Source: Metallyticus violacea (taxonomy: Eukaryota; Arthropoda; Insecta; Mantodea; Metallyticidae). Taken from it: a DNA stretch of 64,000 nt. Below are positions 49,201 through 60,115 of the stretch, one piece after another. A program made the position numbers and the translations under genes. The stretch's first letter is position 1. Each line of letters starts with the position of its first letter. Under the pieces are notes generated by a model. It had not been told where the DNA came from. It worked only from the letters and a program-made list of their open reading frames with translations, and did not search any database. The stretch covers positions 8,264,001 through 8,328,000 of the forward strand of contig CM060837.1 of the NCBI GenBank assembly GCA_030762175.1. The letters run 5' to 3'.

Positions 49201-51410
49201 CTTTTAAGTAAGGTTTTGACTTTTGGAAACAGGCATTAATCTACTGGAGCAAATCTTGGAGAATATGGAGGATGAAGGACAGATGAGGAATTACCTTCCA
49301 TAAAAAACCAGTGAGCCAGAGCATTTCTGCGAGTTTTTACCTCACTCCAGCTACTGAACAAATGCGAAATGTGATACTCTCCTTCTGTCCTTTTAAAGGT
49401 CAATAGCCTCACCTAACTATAAGGAAATAACAAACTAATACGTGTTTTGACAGCAGTCTTGATATGTATAGAAGAACTTTGCAGATCATAAGATGCAAGC
49501 ATGTTTTAGGCAGCATTTTTTTAAAGAAAAATCTGTATCTTGTGATTCAAAAAATACTGCAAGTACTTTTACTCATATTGACTCGCATAAATAAAAAGTA
49601 TAAGAAAATCTTTACTAAAATACTCACCATTACGTAGCATTTCCTCTGCTTTCTTCCTGTCAACATTGTGATACCACGGCTGTTGTGTGAGTCCCACTTT
49701 GGAAGTTCTGCGTGGAACAGGAGCTTGAATAAAAAATACATTGTATGCATTTTCTGCTCTTAATTCACCTAAATCACATACATATCTTACTTAAATTCCC
49801 GTGTTAAATAGTCACCTGTACTTTTATCTGAAGCTGGAAGCTGCAAATTTTTGCCTTCTGGAGTGGGTGGCAGTGGACGATTGTTGCTCTGTGGCAGTCT
49901 TTGCTCTACAGCAGGCGGTTTCTGACTAGGAACTGGGAGTGTTGCAGCTTTCTTTAGCTCTGGTGTAGGTGTTTTTTCTGAAATTAGAAGTCAACTTATT
50001 GGGTCATGGAAACAGTGAATAAGATTTTATTTACTATAATATAATCACCACTTTACTTTAAAAGAATTTAAAAGAGCTAGATATATATATAATGATTCAA
50101 TGGAACATCATATCAAGTGTATTATGTTAAATACTTTTTAATTCAAGAAATATAATTCCTTGTAGTGTAAGCTGCCTTATTTAATACATGCTCACAAATC
50201 CTCATGTACAAGTGTTTGCATGTAGGTGCTGCTATGTAAACTGTCATTTTAAACCAGATTGTTTTGTGTATATCTTTGGCTCTTCTTTGATTTACAGCAT
50301 AAAGCAGTGTAATGTTTTAAAGTTTCTAAATAGATTCTCTGGCATTTTTTTTATATCTCAAGGTTAATGGTTCAAGGTTTTTATTCACTGATTATATACA
50401 GCTTGTACATTTGGCTTTGTCAGTTTATATTAATATATAACTACAAATTTAATTGTATAATTTAATTCCAAGAATTCCTCCACAGTGAAAAATTATGTTT
50501 TAACAATGGTTTTTAACACATTATTTTAAATTTTGTATTCCAAGTGCTTTTAAATGATTTTTGTATTTTATTATTCAGGATTGTACTTCTATGTGACAAA
50601 TAATTTAAGCTTTTTGTAAGTCTGTAATATTGTATGTGTATTGGCCCAACTAGTGTGATGCATACAATATACTTTGTTATTGCTAAAAAAGTGCACGATT
50701 TAAAGGGTGATACTTAACAATTATCATAGTAATATGGCCATCTTCTCAACATCTCTGAGCCAAGTAGAGAATCTTTAGAACACCCCTCTAATTACCTCAC
50801 TTATTACACAACATTCACCAGATTTCTGTTAATGATGAACAGTTTCATGAACACAGAATTAAGAAAATGAAGGTGAAATTTTTCTCCACAATATTGTGAC
50901 AGTGCTACTTATAATAAGCAAAATATGGATAGCAAATTATCTGCTAAGAATCAGTACTAATGACAACCACATAGTCTAATCATGCACATGTCCTACAGTA
51001 CACCACTTGTTTAGATGAATGTAGTATAAACTTCCTTACTGACATAAATATCTCTATTTTACATGTTGCCACTTGCCTATGATCTTCATATTTAGTCTGG
51101 AGGCTAATTTAATTGTAAGAAATCAAGAGTATATATATATATAAAGAGTTAATAATTCCATTCTTTTAAAATGTTTTCTACATTTGACATTTAATCTACT
51201 AGATTATGTTAGATAATTGGATTTCTAACATATGAATAATTAAGCAAACTCCATATTAATTTGCATAAGATCAAAAATGACAAATAACTCAAAATCAGAT
51301 TATGTACAACCTTTATTTTATTTTATTCCCCAGGTTAACTTACTTTGTGCAAGCCAACGCAGCACTGGTGGCTCCAGATGTCTAAAACTGTAGTCAACTC
51401 TTGAAACCAT
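43234..51410 (-). CDS. SH2-domain adaptor of SLP-76/BLNK type, five exons
   Basis: Exons in coding order: 51410-51344, 49977-49816, 49723-49628, 48188-48037 and 43368-43234. All junctions are GT-AG and phases agree (1,1,1,0), giving 203 residues from ATG 51408-51410. An in-frame stop lies 33 bases upstream of that ATG, supporting it as the start of this transcript. Residues about 1-95 are proline-rich linker (QKPPAVEQ, NRPLPPTPEG). The SH2 domain begins at QQPWYHNVDRKKAEEMLR and continues with EDGCFIVRPSS (phosphotyrosine-binding Arg), LTLTLWYKNRIYNISIRH and SFTSVEEMVQNYHSEKLLLY. SLP-76/BLNK/CLNK proteins are cytosolic adaptors recruited by tyrosine kinases; IYNISIR and GRYALG resemble that group. 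The N-terminal SAM and tyrosine motifs of vertebrate members are absent, so more upstream exons or a short isoform are possible. The last intron is 4.7 kb and full of transposons. Confidence 0.85.
43679..44176. mobile_element. Mariner-type MITE, 498 bp
   Basis: The inverted ends 'tgagggataagtcataagtc' and the complement of 'gacttatcctca' extend inward with gaps (ggcaactataatttt against ggtaactattttatt). They are flanked by TA at 43677-43678 and 44177-44178. The end sequence is of the same kind as the mariner at 38752. Internal frames do not resemble transposase convincingly. It lies in the last intron of the SH2 gene. Confidence 0.75.
44860..45165 (-). repeat. SINE-2-related tRNA-derived element
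   Basis: On the plus strand 'ctggcatttgtgctttctt', 'ggactgaggaagcctatag', 'aaaatctcaatcaggatag' and 'ttgaacttagaactcctgc' follow the order of SINE-2 (minus). The distal half ('cagagtgcttatgcacactg') is different, so it may be a related SINE family rather than a copy of SINE-2. Confidence 0.4.
45295..45345 (-). ncRNA. Possible degraded hammerhead motif
   Basis: On minus, CTGATGA (complement of 45315-45321) is followed about 20 bases later by GAAAC (in 'gtttcac' at 45295-45301). The expected stem II does not pair, so only the two core boxes support the idea. It may mark the end of a lost PLE. Confidence 0.25.
45521..46467 (-). mobile_element. Tc1/IS630-like transposon with ~100 bp inverted repeats
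   Basis: 45521-45620 ('gaatcagtaccaaaagaaat' ... 'gaaactctccaagttttg') is the near-complement of 46370-46467. TA flanks both ends (45519-45520 and 46468-46469). Length 947 bp. Inside on minus is a transposase remnant: 'EDVRQAF', 'RLSKSKLCRSFSQMI' and 'SFSHEATCHTSSTV' (compare SDEATFH.SG.V, the first catalytic region). Catalytic D is replaced by H. It is in the last intron of the SH2 gene. A 27 bp poly(T) run lies inside at about 46100-46125. Confidence 0.75.
46470..47362 (+). pseudogene. Mariner transposase relic with 3' terminal repeat
   Basis: Plus strand: 'DIYSRMWSFFQR', 'LLMKLFFIILILRANSKSC' (first catalytic region), then 'AGKVMIISFFNI'-like text after a frame break. 'PQIERPLWEAFSIIRSSGQ' follows, and 'GFPFEDWQKCWDAYIASDEG' is the classical mariner C-terminus. 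The end 'tttattgcatagtcctcata' resembles the mariner terminal repeat at 39871-39900. Confidence 0.75.
48380..48486. mobile_element. Hammerhead-family small retroelement, 107 bp deletion copy with target duplication
   Basis: It is flanked by a perfect 13 bp duplication aatcatctcctta (48367-48379 and 48487-48499). It starts 'cttaaatgtaaattggaac' like the copy at 21914 and has 'cagtgaagccaatcatatta', then jumps to the closing arm 'gaagctttaagagtgtgtag' and 'cgtacaatgatata'. The hammerhead region is deleted. It lies in intron 3 of the SH2 gene, next to a reverse-transcriptase relic. Confidence 0.8.
48500..48830 (-). pseudogene. Non-LTR retrotransposon reverse-transcriptase fragment
   Basis: Minus strand: 'GSYRGIAILSNFGKVFTGIL' and 'TERTNDWVEGKFLHFNQ', then 'TIYNVFFIKTM', then after a frame change 'TIFVDLQKAYD' and 'SRETL'. 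These are reverse-transcriptase blocks with NYRGIAL..GK and FVDLEKAFD as family counterparts. Intron 3 of the SH2 gene. Confidence 0.7.
49140..49310 (-). pseudogene. Mariner transposase C-terminal relic
   Basis: Minus strand 'HPPYSPRFAPVD' followed by 'CLFPKVKTLLKR' and 'LQDCLKQFWH' matches the third catalytic block and C-terminus of mariner (HPPYSPDLAP.D..LFPK.K). Intron 3 of the SH2 gene. Confidence 0.65.
49985..51340. other. Intron 1 of the SH2 gene, no element recognised
   Basis: AT-rich, with a short (AT)n at 51132-51142. Nothing else supported. Confidence 0.4.
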
Positions 51411-51419
51411 TGTGAAACC

Positions 51420-52680
51420 TCTATTAAGATATTTTTATCTCAACTGTTAAACAGCCCACCATTCTCTATGTACCACTTCCTTGCACACATACAAATTTAA
51501 GCAGGTGCCATCATTTCTTTTCTACTTATGATACATAATTATGTTTACTTAAACACATTTTAGAGAAATTAACAATGCACAATGCAATTATACACTTTAT
51601 AACTCATATTTTCTACTCTCAACTGACAATTCACTGCTGGTTACATCCTACACATCAAAATAATCAAGGAATAGCGTTATGTCAGATTCCAAAGCTATAG
51701 TTAGTAGAAAGAGGGTGGTTAGTAAATGTAGCAGGATGTGAAGAACCAGGAACTCAAACATCTGGAGAAAGTTTCACAAAAAAGGGAACTGGCAAGGTGG
51801 CAAGCATGTGCTGTAAAAGTGTCATCTCATGGGTGTTACATCACATGCAAAATATGAAATGAATGCTAGCTGTGTCTAAATTGCATAATTATATTCTATA
51901 TCTTCTATGAATCTTCCCATTTAGAATACCATTCATAACTTCTTTCTTCCTTAAAAATATTTAATACCCAACATTATTTATGTTAAGGGGGCGATAGGTA
52001 ATATTTCTAATTTCTACATTTTTCACATATGTTCTTTATAACATGCATAAAAATATGGCAATGTTAACAATATATCAAATGGTTTTTAAGTTATTTTTTT
52101 AAAATATATGCTTTTTCAAAAATCTAGCTCCATCTACATTGTGAGGCAAAATGTTTTTAATATTTTTGCAGCACCAATGATATATGCATAAAAACATCTA
52201 CATTTTAGACTTTTAGTTTTTTCTCAGAAGAGAAGAAAAAAAATTAATGTATGTACCCAACAATGAATTGTTCTGTTTTTGGCATTCATCATAACTTTTT
52301 TACCAGAATAAATTAATTTTTTATTATCAAAAACAACAATAATATAATTAAAATTTACATTGAATGTATCAGGAAAGCAATTACATAAATAACCAAAATA
52401 AACCCAGAGAAAGAAATTTGGGACTTTGGCTAAACCTGAAGGCAACAGCTGAGTGCTAAAATTAATCAGTTAATAGCTATGGAGCCTTCATTCCCTGAAT
52501 TCCAGAAAATATTGATCTTGCAACAATTTTTCCTTAACATCCTATAGACATTTAAACAATTATAATGTACATAATCATACATTAACACAATTATACAATT
52601 TTGTAAACCAACTACAAATACACAAACTAATTTAAATTGCTTACATTCCAAACTAAGCTACTACCCTGGTTATCAGAATA
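51420..52680. other. Region upstream of the SH2 gene start
   Basis: AT-rich and without recognised exons. A promoter or 5' untranslated exon of the SH2 gene may lie here, but nothing in the sequence marks it. Confidence 0.3.
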
Positions 52681-52689
52681 TTATGGGTG

Positions 52690-52980
52690 CATATGATTTG
52701 CCAACTTATATTATTAAATCTACTACTCCCTTAATTTGTATATTCTTCAGTCATTTTTCTATCACTTTGCTTAAGAATTTTACTTTTAACTTAATATTAT
52801 ATTTTTCCTTTTCTTCAGTATTTTTATGCCTACCATTTCATAGCAATTTACTTTCACCAAAATTTGGTTTCATTGTATTCTACTATGCAGATGTAAAGGA
52901 AAATAATAATATTGTTAAATATAAAATTCTTAACCAAAGTGAGAGAAAAATAATTGAAGAAAATAAAAATTAAGTGAATA
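52690..52980 (+). pseudogene. Possible non-LTR reverse-transcriptase scrap
   Basis: An open frame reads 'LPTYIIKSTTPLICIFFSHF' and 'ITLLKNFTFNLILYFSFS', which resembles the reverse-transcriptase segment 'IP..LIK..AP.I..PL..IFN.SL..GIFP'. It then degenerates. No other block is present, so the call is tentative. Confidence 0.4.
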
Positions 52981-53102
52981 GTAGATATAGTGACATAAGG
53001 TGGAAAATCATGTGAACCTATAATATCGTGATAACCAGGGTGCTAGTTAGTTTTAAATGTAAGCAACTTATATTAGTTTGTGTTTTTGTAGCTATTTTTT
53101 AA

Positions 53103-53146
53103 TGTGTTTAATGCCCATTTTTCTACTCAGGTATCACAGGCGGTGT
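53103..53146 (-). repeat. SINE-2 tail fragment
   Basis: 'gtgtttaatgcccatttttc' and 'caggtatcacaggcgg' are the SINE-2 3' end. The remaining body is absent. Confidence 0.7.
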
Positions 53147-53169
53147 TTTTGTAAAATTGTACAGTTGTG

Positions 53170-53860
53170 TTAATGTATGATTCTTCCACATAATAAACAT
53201 CTCCCTAAATCATCACCCCAGTTCTTGCCCAACTTCCCTGACTTTTCACTAAGATCAATATATTCTTCTCTGCTCCATTTACTCTTCATAATATCATTAC
53301 AAAATAGAAAAAATTCAAAATCCGCCATTAGAGACAAATTTAGCGAATCCCTTACAATTTCGGAAATCCTCATGGAGTTTACGAGTAACAGTATGAAAAA
53401 CATGACGCACTGTTTGGCGATGTTAAATCTCAGTCCGTAAAATACGTTTGTGTTTGTTAGTGACCGTGAAATGAAGCTTGGATCCGCAATTAACGTACAT
53501 ATTGAGTCGAAGCGTCAAAGCAGTGGACAATGTCTGAAATTGCGCCGTTTTGTACGCTGGAAGGTGATGCCCACTTTTTTGAGATTCTCAAGAAATAGTC
53601 CTATTAGAATTACTTGGGAAAAGGGTAATATAACAGTATACGGATATAGTGCAGCATTGTTGAGTTGTTTAAATGACAATTTAAAGAAAAAATTACCTAA
53701 ATTTATGCATGAAGTATTTTTTCACCGGAACAAGCGCCGAATCAATTCTTCGCTCCCGCATTAGCCCTTAACGACTTCTTCCTATTTCCAACTTGAACAT
53801 TTGACTGGTATAGTTCGTCGAATGAATATGTCAACGACGTTGAGTTTCATAAAATCTATT
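53170..53860. other. CpG-richer patch with short ORFs, identity unknown
   Basis: Base composition shifts to more G+C and CpG, and open frames occur on both strands. On minus, a 77-codon frame 53170-53403 includes 'MADFEFFLFCNDIMKSKWSR' and 'YIDLSEKSGKLGKNWGDDLG'. On plus, a 104-codon frame 53450-53764 includes 'KRQSSGQCLKLRRFVRWKVM'. In another plus frame an ATG at 53535 starts 'MSEIAPFCTLEGDAHFFEIL' and stops soon after. I recognise none of them. The end (53755-53790, 'ALALNDFFLFPT') recalls a mariner third catalytic block, so part may be an element. A first exon or promoter of a gene on either strand is the alternative. Confidence 0.3.
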
Positions 53861-54559
53861 TTTCCGACGGGTTGGTATTTTTTTTTTTTTTAATGTTAAA
53901 CTTGCTTTTTTACCTTAATTTTCAAACTATTCCTATTTGTGCAAAAATTGTGTTCAGGTCATTCCGCCTTATTAAGGTTATCAGACCATTTTTTTTTTCC
54001 TTCCCCAAATGTATATTAGAATGTCAAATGTCCGATTTTAATTATCAAACATTTGCTTGTAAGTTTTACACTTTTAACATTAATTTCTTTGTTATCACAA
54101 ATTTCACAAGCTAATTTTAAAAACCGTTCTTTTTTGTTTGTGTGTGTGGTATTATTTGTTTCCATTGTCGCATTTATAACATTTGTTGCACACCTATTCT
54201 GACAAATTTTGAAGAAATTAAATTCGTGGAACTATGCATTTGATGGTATAGTTACATATAGTAATAGCTCAAGTCAGCGGACAGTGCAGATTTGTAGTTT
54301 TGTGTGAAATAGTATCGTGGCAACATAAAAACAATGCCATCATGAAAATTGCTTGTTTAATGGAAACGAAAGTGTCCAAACTAGAGAAAGAATTATCCTT
54401 TTATTACAAAACCTATCTCCACCTATTTGTCAATATTTGGCATCATCATTGAACATAAGCTACGGTGTCGGTCTGATATTACACATACTTTAGTTAGTGA
54501 AAAACATAAATGTACATTCAGTTCTGCTCTTACTACGTGAAAAGTTCTCGGAATGAAGC

Positions 54560-55500
54560 AAAAAATAATGGCATAGCTATTTGGTAAGTTTTTATTTTTT
54601 AACATAGTCACCCTTGACACTAACTCTGTTTGTACAGTAAAGCTCCAAGGCCTTTATCCCATCACCGAAGTCAGCTTCCTTCAAGCCTGCAAAATACGCC
54701 TGAACTAATTGATTTAAGCTCTTCATCAAACGAACATTTCTTTCCACCGCGGAATTTTCTCTTTAAGGAACACATGGAAGTCAAGTCAGCGAACATGGTA
54801 GCAATTCGTATCTCAATTCATTGGTTTTCACCATTGCAACGACACGTGTGAGGACGAGCATTATCTTGATCCTTTCTTCTTGATAAACCCTACCATTTCT
54901 CGCGTATTTTTGTCTTCAGAAGATCCAGAAGAGAATGGGAAGATGCCGAATCCATTACCTTTCTGGTCAATTCTTTGGCGGTGCAGAATCGTGATCTTCA
55001 ATTGTTTAGACTGGTGTGTTTTAGTTTCATCACTAGTTACAAATCGACGCTTAAAGTTGGCTAGATTTCTCTGAAAACGGACTGAGTTCGCTGAATGATT
55101 TGATCCTGAGTCAGCAATTGCGGCACCCAACTTGCCGACTATTTTTTAAAAGCACAATTCATCCCTCAAAATGTGAAATGGACGTGCAGCAGTTTCGGAA
55201 ACCTATAATCGGAGATCCTCCAGAATCACACCATGTATTTATCGATAATTTATGATATCGTGACGGATTTTGGTCATCTTCCAAGCATTTAAACTCCGTG
55301 GTCCAATTGGAATTTTGGAAATGACGGTGCAGAGTCCCCTAGAGTGTATTGCCTTTTTTACAAAATACTTAATAACCGCCCGATGTTGCATATTTGCCAT
55401 TTTCCCCATATACACACGTCTGCACTGCAACAAACAGCTATAGCTACTACCATTCTTGACCAATCCATGTATTATTACACTATTGAAGAAGGCGGGTTTT
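54560..55500 (-). pseudogene. Mariner transposase, nearly full length but broken
   Basis: Minus strand, N to C: 'MANMQHRAVIKYFVKKAIHS' (start near 55400), 'GPRSLNAWKMTK', 'NLANFKRRFVTSDETKTHQS' (first catalytic D in SDET, about 55050), then 'PSAG'-region remnants, 'LARPHTCRC'-like second block and 'DNFGDG..ALELYCTNRVSVKG'-like C-terminus near 54610. Frames change several times. G+C is higher than in flanking DNA, as for the relic at 1-880, suggesting a fairly recent insertion. Confidence 0.7.
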
Positions 55501-56447
55501 GATAATAAAACTGTTTCGCAACTTCTGCTGCAATCTGTGGGTAATTACGAGAACTTTCCAAAGACCCTTGTTACAAAAGTGAATACTTTGGTGACAAATG
55601 AAATTAGCAGTGACTGAAGGATAATATATTTAGCAGAGAGTGCAATACAATCAGACTTTTAGTTTTAGACACTAATCGCATCTTATTAAAGTTTCAGGAA
55701 TTTACTGCGCACCACTGACTTGAACCTAAGTTCATGAGTTTTACGTACGGTTTTAAAACTGTGACGTCGCTGTACATTAAGTACTATGTATCCGGTATCT
55801 TTTGTGCGTTTTTTCATAAATATATAAATAACAGACTCACTGGTAAACGTGCGAGAAACTGATGGGCATGTTGCATAACTAATGGAAGCTGAAAGACATT
55901 TCTCTTTCCGTATTGCAACATTGAAAGTTGCAGCTCTTCGCACAGCTGTTGAAGGCAGAGTGCTGTTGTGTTGAGGTAAGAAAGGTGACATTTTTAATTA
56001 ATGTTGTCCTTAATCCCCTAATTTAACTATCACTTTCTTCACTGTCACACTCAACAATACACTCTTGTCACAATAACTAGTCAGTGATTGAACTTCACAC
56101 ACACATCAGGGTTTGTAATGATTTCCACACTGATGAACAGCAGCTAATTCTGGAGAATGCACAAAACCTGCTCTGTGGGAGACGCATGTTCAAATAAGGT
56201 AAAGGGTGAACAGCACCTCAGTGGGAGAGCTTTCCATTCACTTCCACTCCATTAATAAGTTGTAGCTATGCCAGAGAAATTGAGTGAGTGGGGGTGGCGG
56301 CAAAACGTAAGGACAGGGAATGTTTAATGTGTTTGTTATGTACATTCTTTCACAACAGTGGATCAAGAAAGGTATATTTAAGTATTCCTCTGAAAGAAAG
56401 AAAATTTGCTATATTTACGATTGCCCTATTTAAAAAAAAAAAAAAAA

Positions 56448-57458
56448 GTCCGTCACGCACCAGCTGGGTAATCTAAGCGAATTCCTCAACAAATAGAATA
56501 AATTTAATATATATAATCCAAATGATGGCCTTATTAATTAATGAAATAAATAATAACATTACTATGTATTAATTAGTATGACAAACTCTAAAGCTAACTA
56601 ATAAAAACATGAACTATAATACGTTACTTAACTAGGTTTATCTGTTTTTTTTTCCTTCAAAATAACTCAAAAATAAGTGTCTATAGTGCAATTACTCTTA
56701 ATATTAAAAAATAAGAGGGAAAAAATTAGAATTCTCGCAATCTGCTAAGTATTACAAAAGAGAAATGACATTTTCTATCTTCACGAAATTGCTTTTGCTA
56801 AATATAAAACATATCCATCGTTATGAATACCGTTTATATGCTGAATTAACTTTTATTTTGATACAATTGACAGAAAATTAAACGCTAGAGTGTTTCTAGC
56901 AAATTTCGAGGGAATGAATGTAAGCGATTTCGGTTGTATCCATGAAATGACAATGGATATATATATATATATATATAATGTAACAAATTAACACTAATAA
57001 TAAAAGTAGATAAAGCTTCTTGCCATTGAAGAACTCGCAATAGTTCGAAATATAGCAATTTCAAGTGTGACTCTTTCTCTGTGTTTTATCTTTATCTACT
57101 TTTATTATTAGTGTTAATTTGTACATTGTTGATAGTGTTTCTTTATTTTTATTTTTCATTAATATTATATATATATATAAATTTTCCCCCTTATTTTTTA
57201 ATATTAAGAGTAATTCCACTATAGATATTTATTTTTGAGTTATTTTGAAGGGGGGAAAACAGATAAACCTGGTTAAGTAACGTATTATAGTTCATGTTTT
57301 TATTAGTTAGCTTTAGAGTTTGTCATACTAATTAATACATAGTAATGTTATTATTTATTTCATTAATTAATAAGGCCATCATTTGGATTATATATATATT
57401 AAATTTATTCTATTTGTTGAGGAATTCGCTTAGATTACGCAGCTGGTGCGTGACGGAC
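56448..57458. mobile_element. Fold-back element with ~280 bp inverted arms and a nested inner inverted repeat
   Basis: The left arm 56448-56730 starts 'gtccgtcacgcaccagctg'; the right arm 57178-57458 is its near-perfect complement, with a few substitutions and small indels in AT runs. Between them lies a second inverted pair, 56981-57017 ('taacaaattaacactaataa' ...) and 57085-57121. The inner loop is about 70 bases. No transposase is present. Outer ends abut a 16 bp poly(A) run on the left and 'aatggatatatata' on the right. The latter also occurs inside, at 56952. An old single arm is at 31670-31990. Confidence 0.85.
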
Positions 57459-57479
57459 AATGGATATATATATTTTGTT

Positions 57480-58380
57480 AGCCAGCAAAATTGGACCATT
57501 AGGAGTGGGGATTAACCAAATGCATTTTTTTTTCAATTTAAAAATCGTTCTAGCGGCCGCATTTTTTTCCCCTGGATGAAACTTGATATATTTCTTTAAA
57601 CTAAATTGATAAAAGCAGTTTCCTAAAATCAGAGCAATGGGGTCATTAGAAGTGGGGAATACCTAAAAAACGAGTTTAAAAATCGCCCTAGCGCCACAAT
57701 TTTATTATTTTTTAAGTAAACTCGGTATATGCCATTGAAATAATAAATCAAGAAAAATAGTTTCTGAAAATCTGATTTTTAAACCCAAAGTTTAAAAATC
57801 GTTCTAACCCATTAATGTTTGCTTTTTTCGCAACGAAACCATACGTACTATGGAAATCCGGGAAATCGGGCCATTAGGAGTTCGGGTTTACCCGAATCCC
57901 AAAATTTAAAAATTACTCACCGGTACCAATATTTACTTTTCCACAACGAAATTCGTATATACTGCCTAAATAAAATAAGAAAATCAATTCCTTAAAATCA
58001 AAAAAATCGAACCATTAGGAGTGGGGGTCTAGCAGCACCTATCTTTGATTGTTTTTATTTTTTTCAGAACAAAACTTGGCATATACCATTTAAATAAAAC
58101 AAGAAAAATAGTTTCTGAAAGTTAAGGAAATCGGATCTTAGGAATAGGGGCATATTTTATCTTATTTTATTTAAATTAAATATACCGAGTTTTGTTTGAT
58201 AAAAGAAACATTGATGTTGCTAGAGCAATTTTTAAATTTTGAGTTTCAGGTAATAATCAGATATTGCTGATTTTCAGAAAGTATTTTTATTAAGTTATTT
58301 GAACAATGTATACTAAGTGTTGTTTAGAAAAAAATTAAATTGCAGTGCTAGAGCGATTTTTAAATTTTTGCTTTGGGTCA
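57480..58380. repeat. Diverged tandem array, ~113-138 bp unit, with orientation switch
   Basis: A shared unit of the form 'accattaggagtgggg', 'tttaaaaatcg..ctagcg', T-rich tract, 'acgaaactt.gtatatacc', 'ataaaacaagaaaaatagtt' recurs. The 'tttaaaaatcg' box lies near 57537, 57675 and 57791, with a weaker copy near 57904. After about 58150 the units run in the opposite direction ('taccgagttttgtttga', 'gctagagcaatttttaaa' near 58220 and again near 58345). Unit similarity is visibly high but with indels. Confidence 0.75.
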
Positions 58381-59110
58381 CTCACACACACACACATATA
58401 ATTTTTTTATTGTCATTTTCAGTACCTAGTAGGCAGGATCGATGGAAATTTAAATTTAAGAAGAATTTAAAGAAAAATTTTAAAGGATCTGTTCATGGGC
58501 ACAACCACAATGCAATCCTTAGGAATTTGCTAAAAGGTGTGCTACAATAAAAATAAGAAAATCTATAAAAAGGTCTTATTTCACTTACGATACTACAAAT
58601 CGTACTTATTTTTAAGATGATGTACTACTGAATTTTCCAACATTGATTTTTTAATTTTCAAATTTATAATCAGATATTTATAAATTTTTAACACATACTA
58701 TTATTACCTGTAAGTTGCAATATGATGTGCCAATTTTCATTAAACTAGGTTAATAATTTATTTTTAAAAATGATTTAATTATAAATCATAAATCAATATG
58801 ATTTGCTCAAAATGAAATTTAAAGAACATTTTCAAAAGTAGGCAAAATTCCATTTTTTGGAACTGTGAATTGGTTTTAGTCAAGCTTTAGTAGTTAAGAT
58901 GTAAAAAAAAAAAAAATAATTAAATTTAAAACTTTTTTATAAATCTGCAATTTAAAAAAATTATTTTTTTTTAATAGAATAAAACTAATGTAAAATTACA
59001 CCCTTCTATATGCTCTGAAGCAGTGTGGAAAATTTCATTAAACTATGTTGAACAGTTCAGTAGAAAAATTAATTCCAGTATATGAAATGGTAAAAAAATA
59101 TGTTAAAGGA
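58381..59110. other. AT-rich stretch
   Basis: A (CA)n tract at 58382-58396. Otherwise nothing supported. Confidence 0.4.
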
Positions 59111-59129
59111 TAATATAGGGTGAAACTAT

Positions 59130-59270
59130 TAGATATAGATTCATGTGTATTATGCGATGTAGATGTCATCATGAATGCAGAACACTTATTTCAGTAGTGC
59201 CCTCAGTAAGGAGAGACAAAGAGATCATATTTTGTATTGGTTTTATTCTATTTAAGAAAATGAGCCAAAT
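59130..59270 (+). pseudogene. Non-LTR retrotransposon C-terminal zinc-knuckle remnant
   Basis: Plus strand 'DSCVLCDVDVIMNAEHLFQ' followed by a stop and 'CPQ' fits the CX2C...HX4C knuckle at the end of Jockey/CR1-like reverse transcriptases (C.LC...E...H.L..C). It is short and isolated. Confidence 0.45.
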
Positions 59271-59445
59271 ATTTTTTAAATTTCATATATGGTAAAAAAA
59301 TGTTACAATAAATTTTAATTTAATTTTATATTTCCATCTGAACCCTTAAAACTTCACTAAAAGCAATTCATAGTTTCATAGCATGAAATTATGACTACAT
59401 TCAAAGCTAGAAAAATAAATGTACTTATAGGATAGATGAATAGTC

Positions 59446-59510
59446 AATATATATATATATATATATATTAAATAATGAACTAATTATTATTATTATTATT
59501 ATTATTGGTA
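59446..59510. repeat. (TA)n and (ATT)n microsatellites
   Basis: About eleven TA units (59447-59469), then about eight ATT units (59484-59507), 15 bases apart. Confidence 0.85.
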
Positions 59511-60115
59511 ATCTATCTTGTGAATATGAAGCCAAAAACATTTCAGTACAGTGCTGAAAAATTACAAATATGCCAGTTTTAATGCCTGGAGTGACTGGAT
59601 GACTTAAAATTTTTTGTTAAGATAATTGCCTGTATAAGAGCATGACATTCAATCATTATGTCAGATTGTTTAAATGAACTAAAGTTGGACAAGTTTTGTT
59701 TATTTTTACAAATTTGAGAAAACTTTTTTCAGTTTTCTTGATTACATTAGTAGAGTGAAATAAAAGTATTTCAAAATTATAAATAACTTTTTGGCATCAT
59801 TTGAATTCATGTGCTTTTCAATTTTGTTTACAATCAAGCTACCAATATTCTGCAATATATGAATCAGTTCGGTTTGTAATGACTCAATAAATCCTTCAAT
59901 AATATTAGTAACTCTTTCATCAATTTGACCAGAAATTATAATATTCATCCTACTTTTTAATTCAATGTGAGCATGGACAGTTAGATTCTAATTCCAATAC
60001 TACAACCAGATTTAAAGTTATAATTAGCAGCATTGGTCTGCTTGAGACTTTATCAACTTTAAAATATGAGTTTTCCCATTTCTATCAAAACAATTTGCTA
60101 CTTATCTAAATAAAA

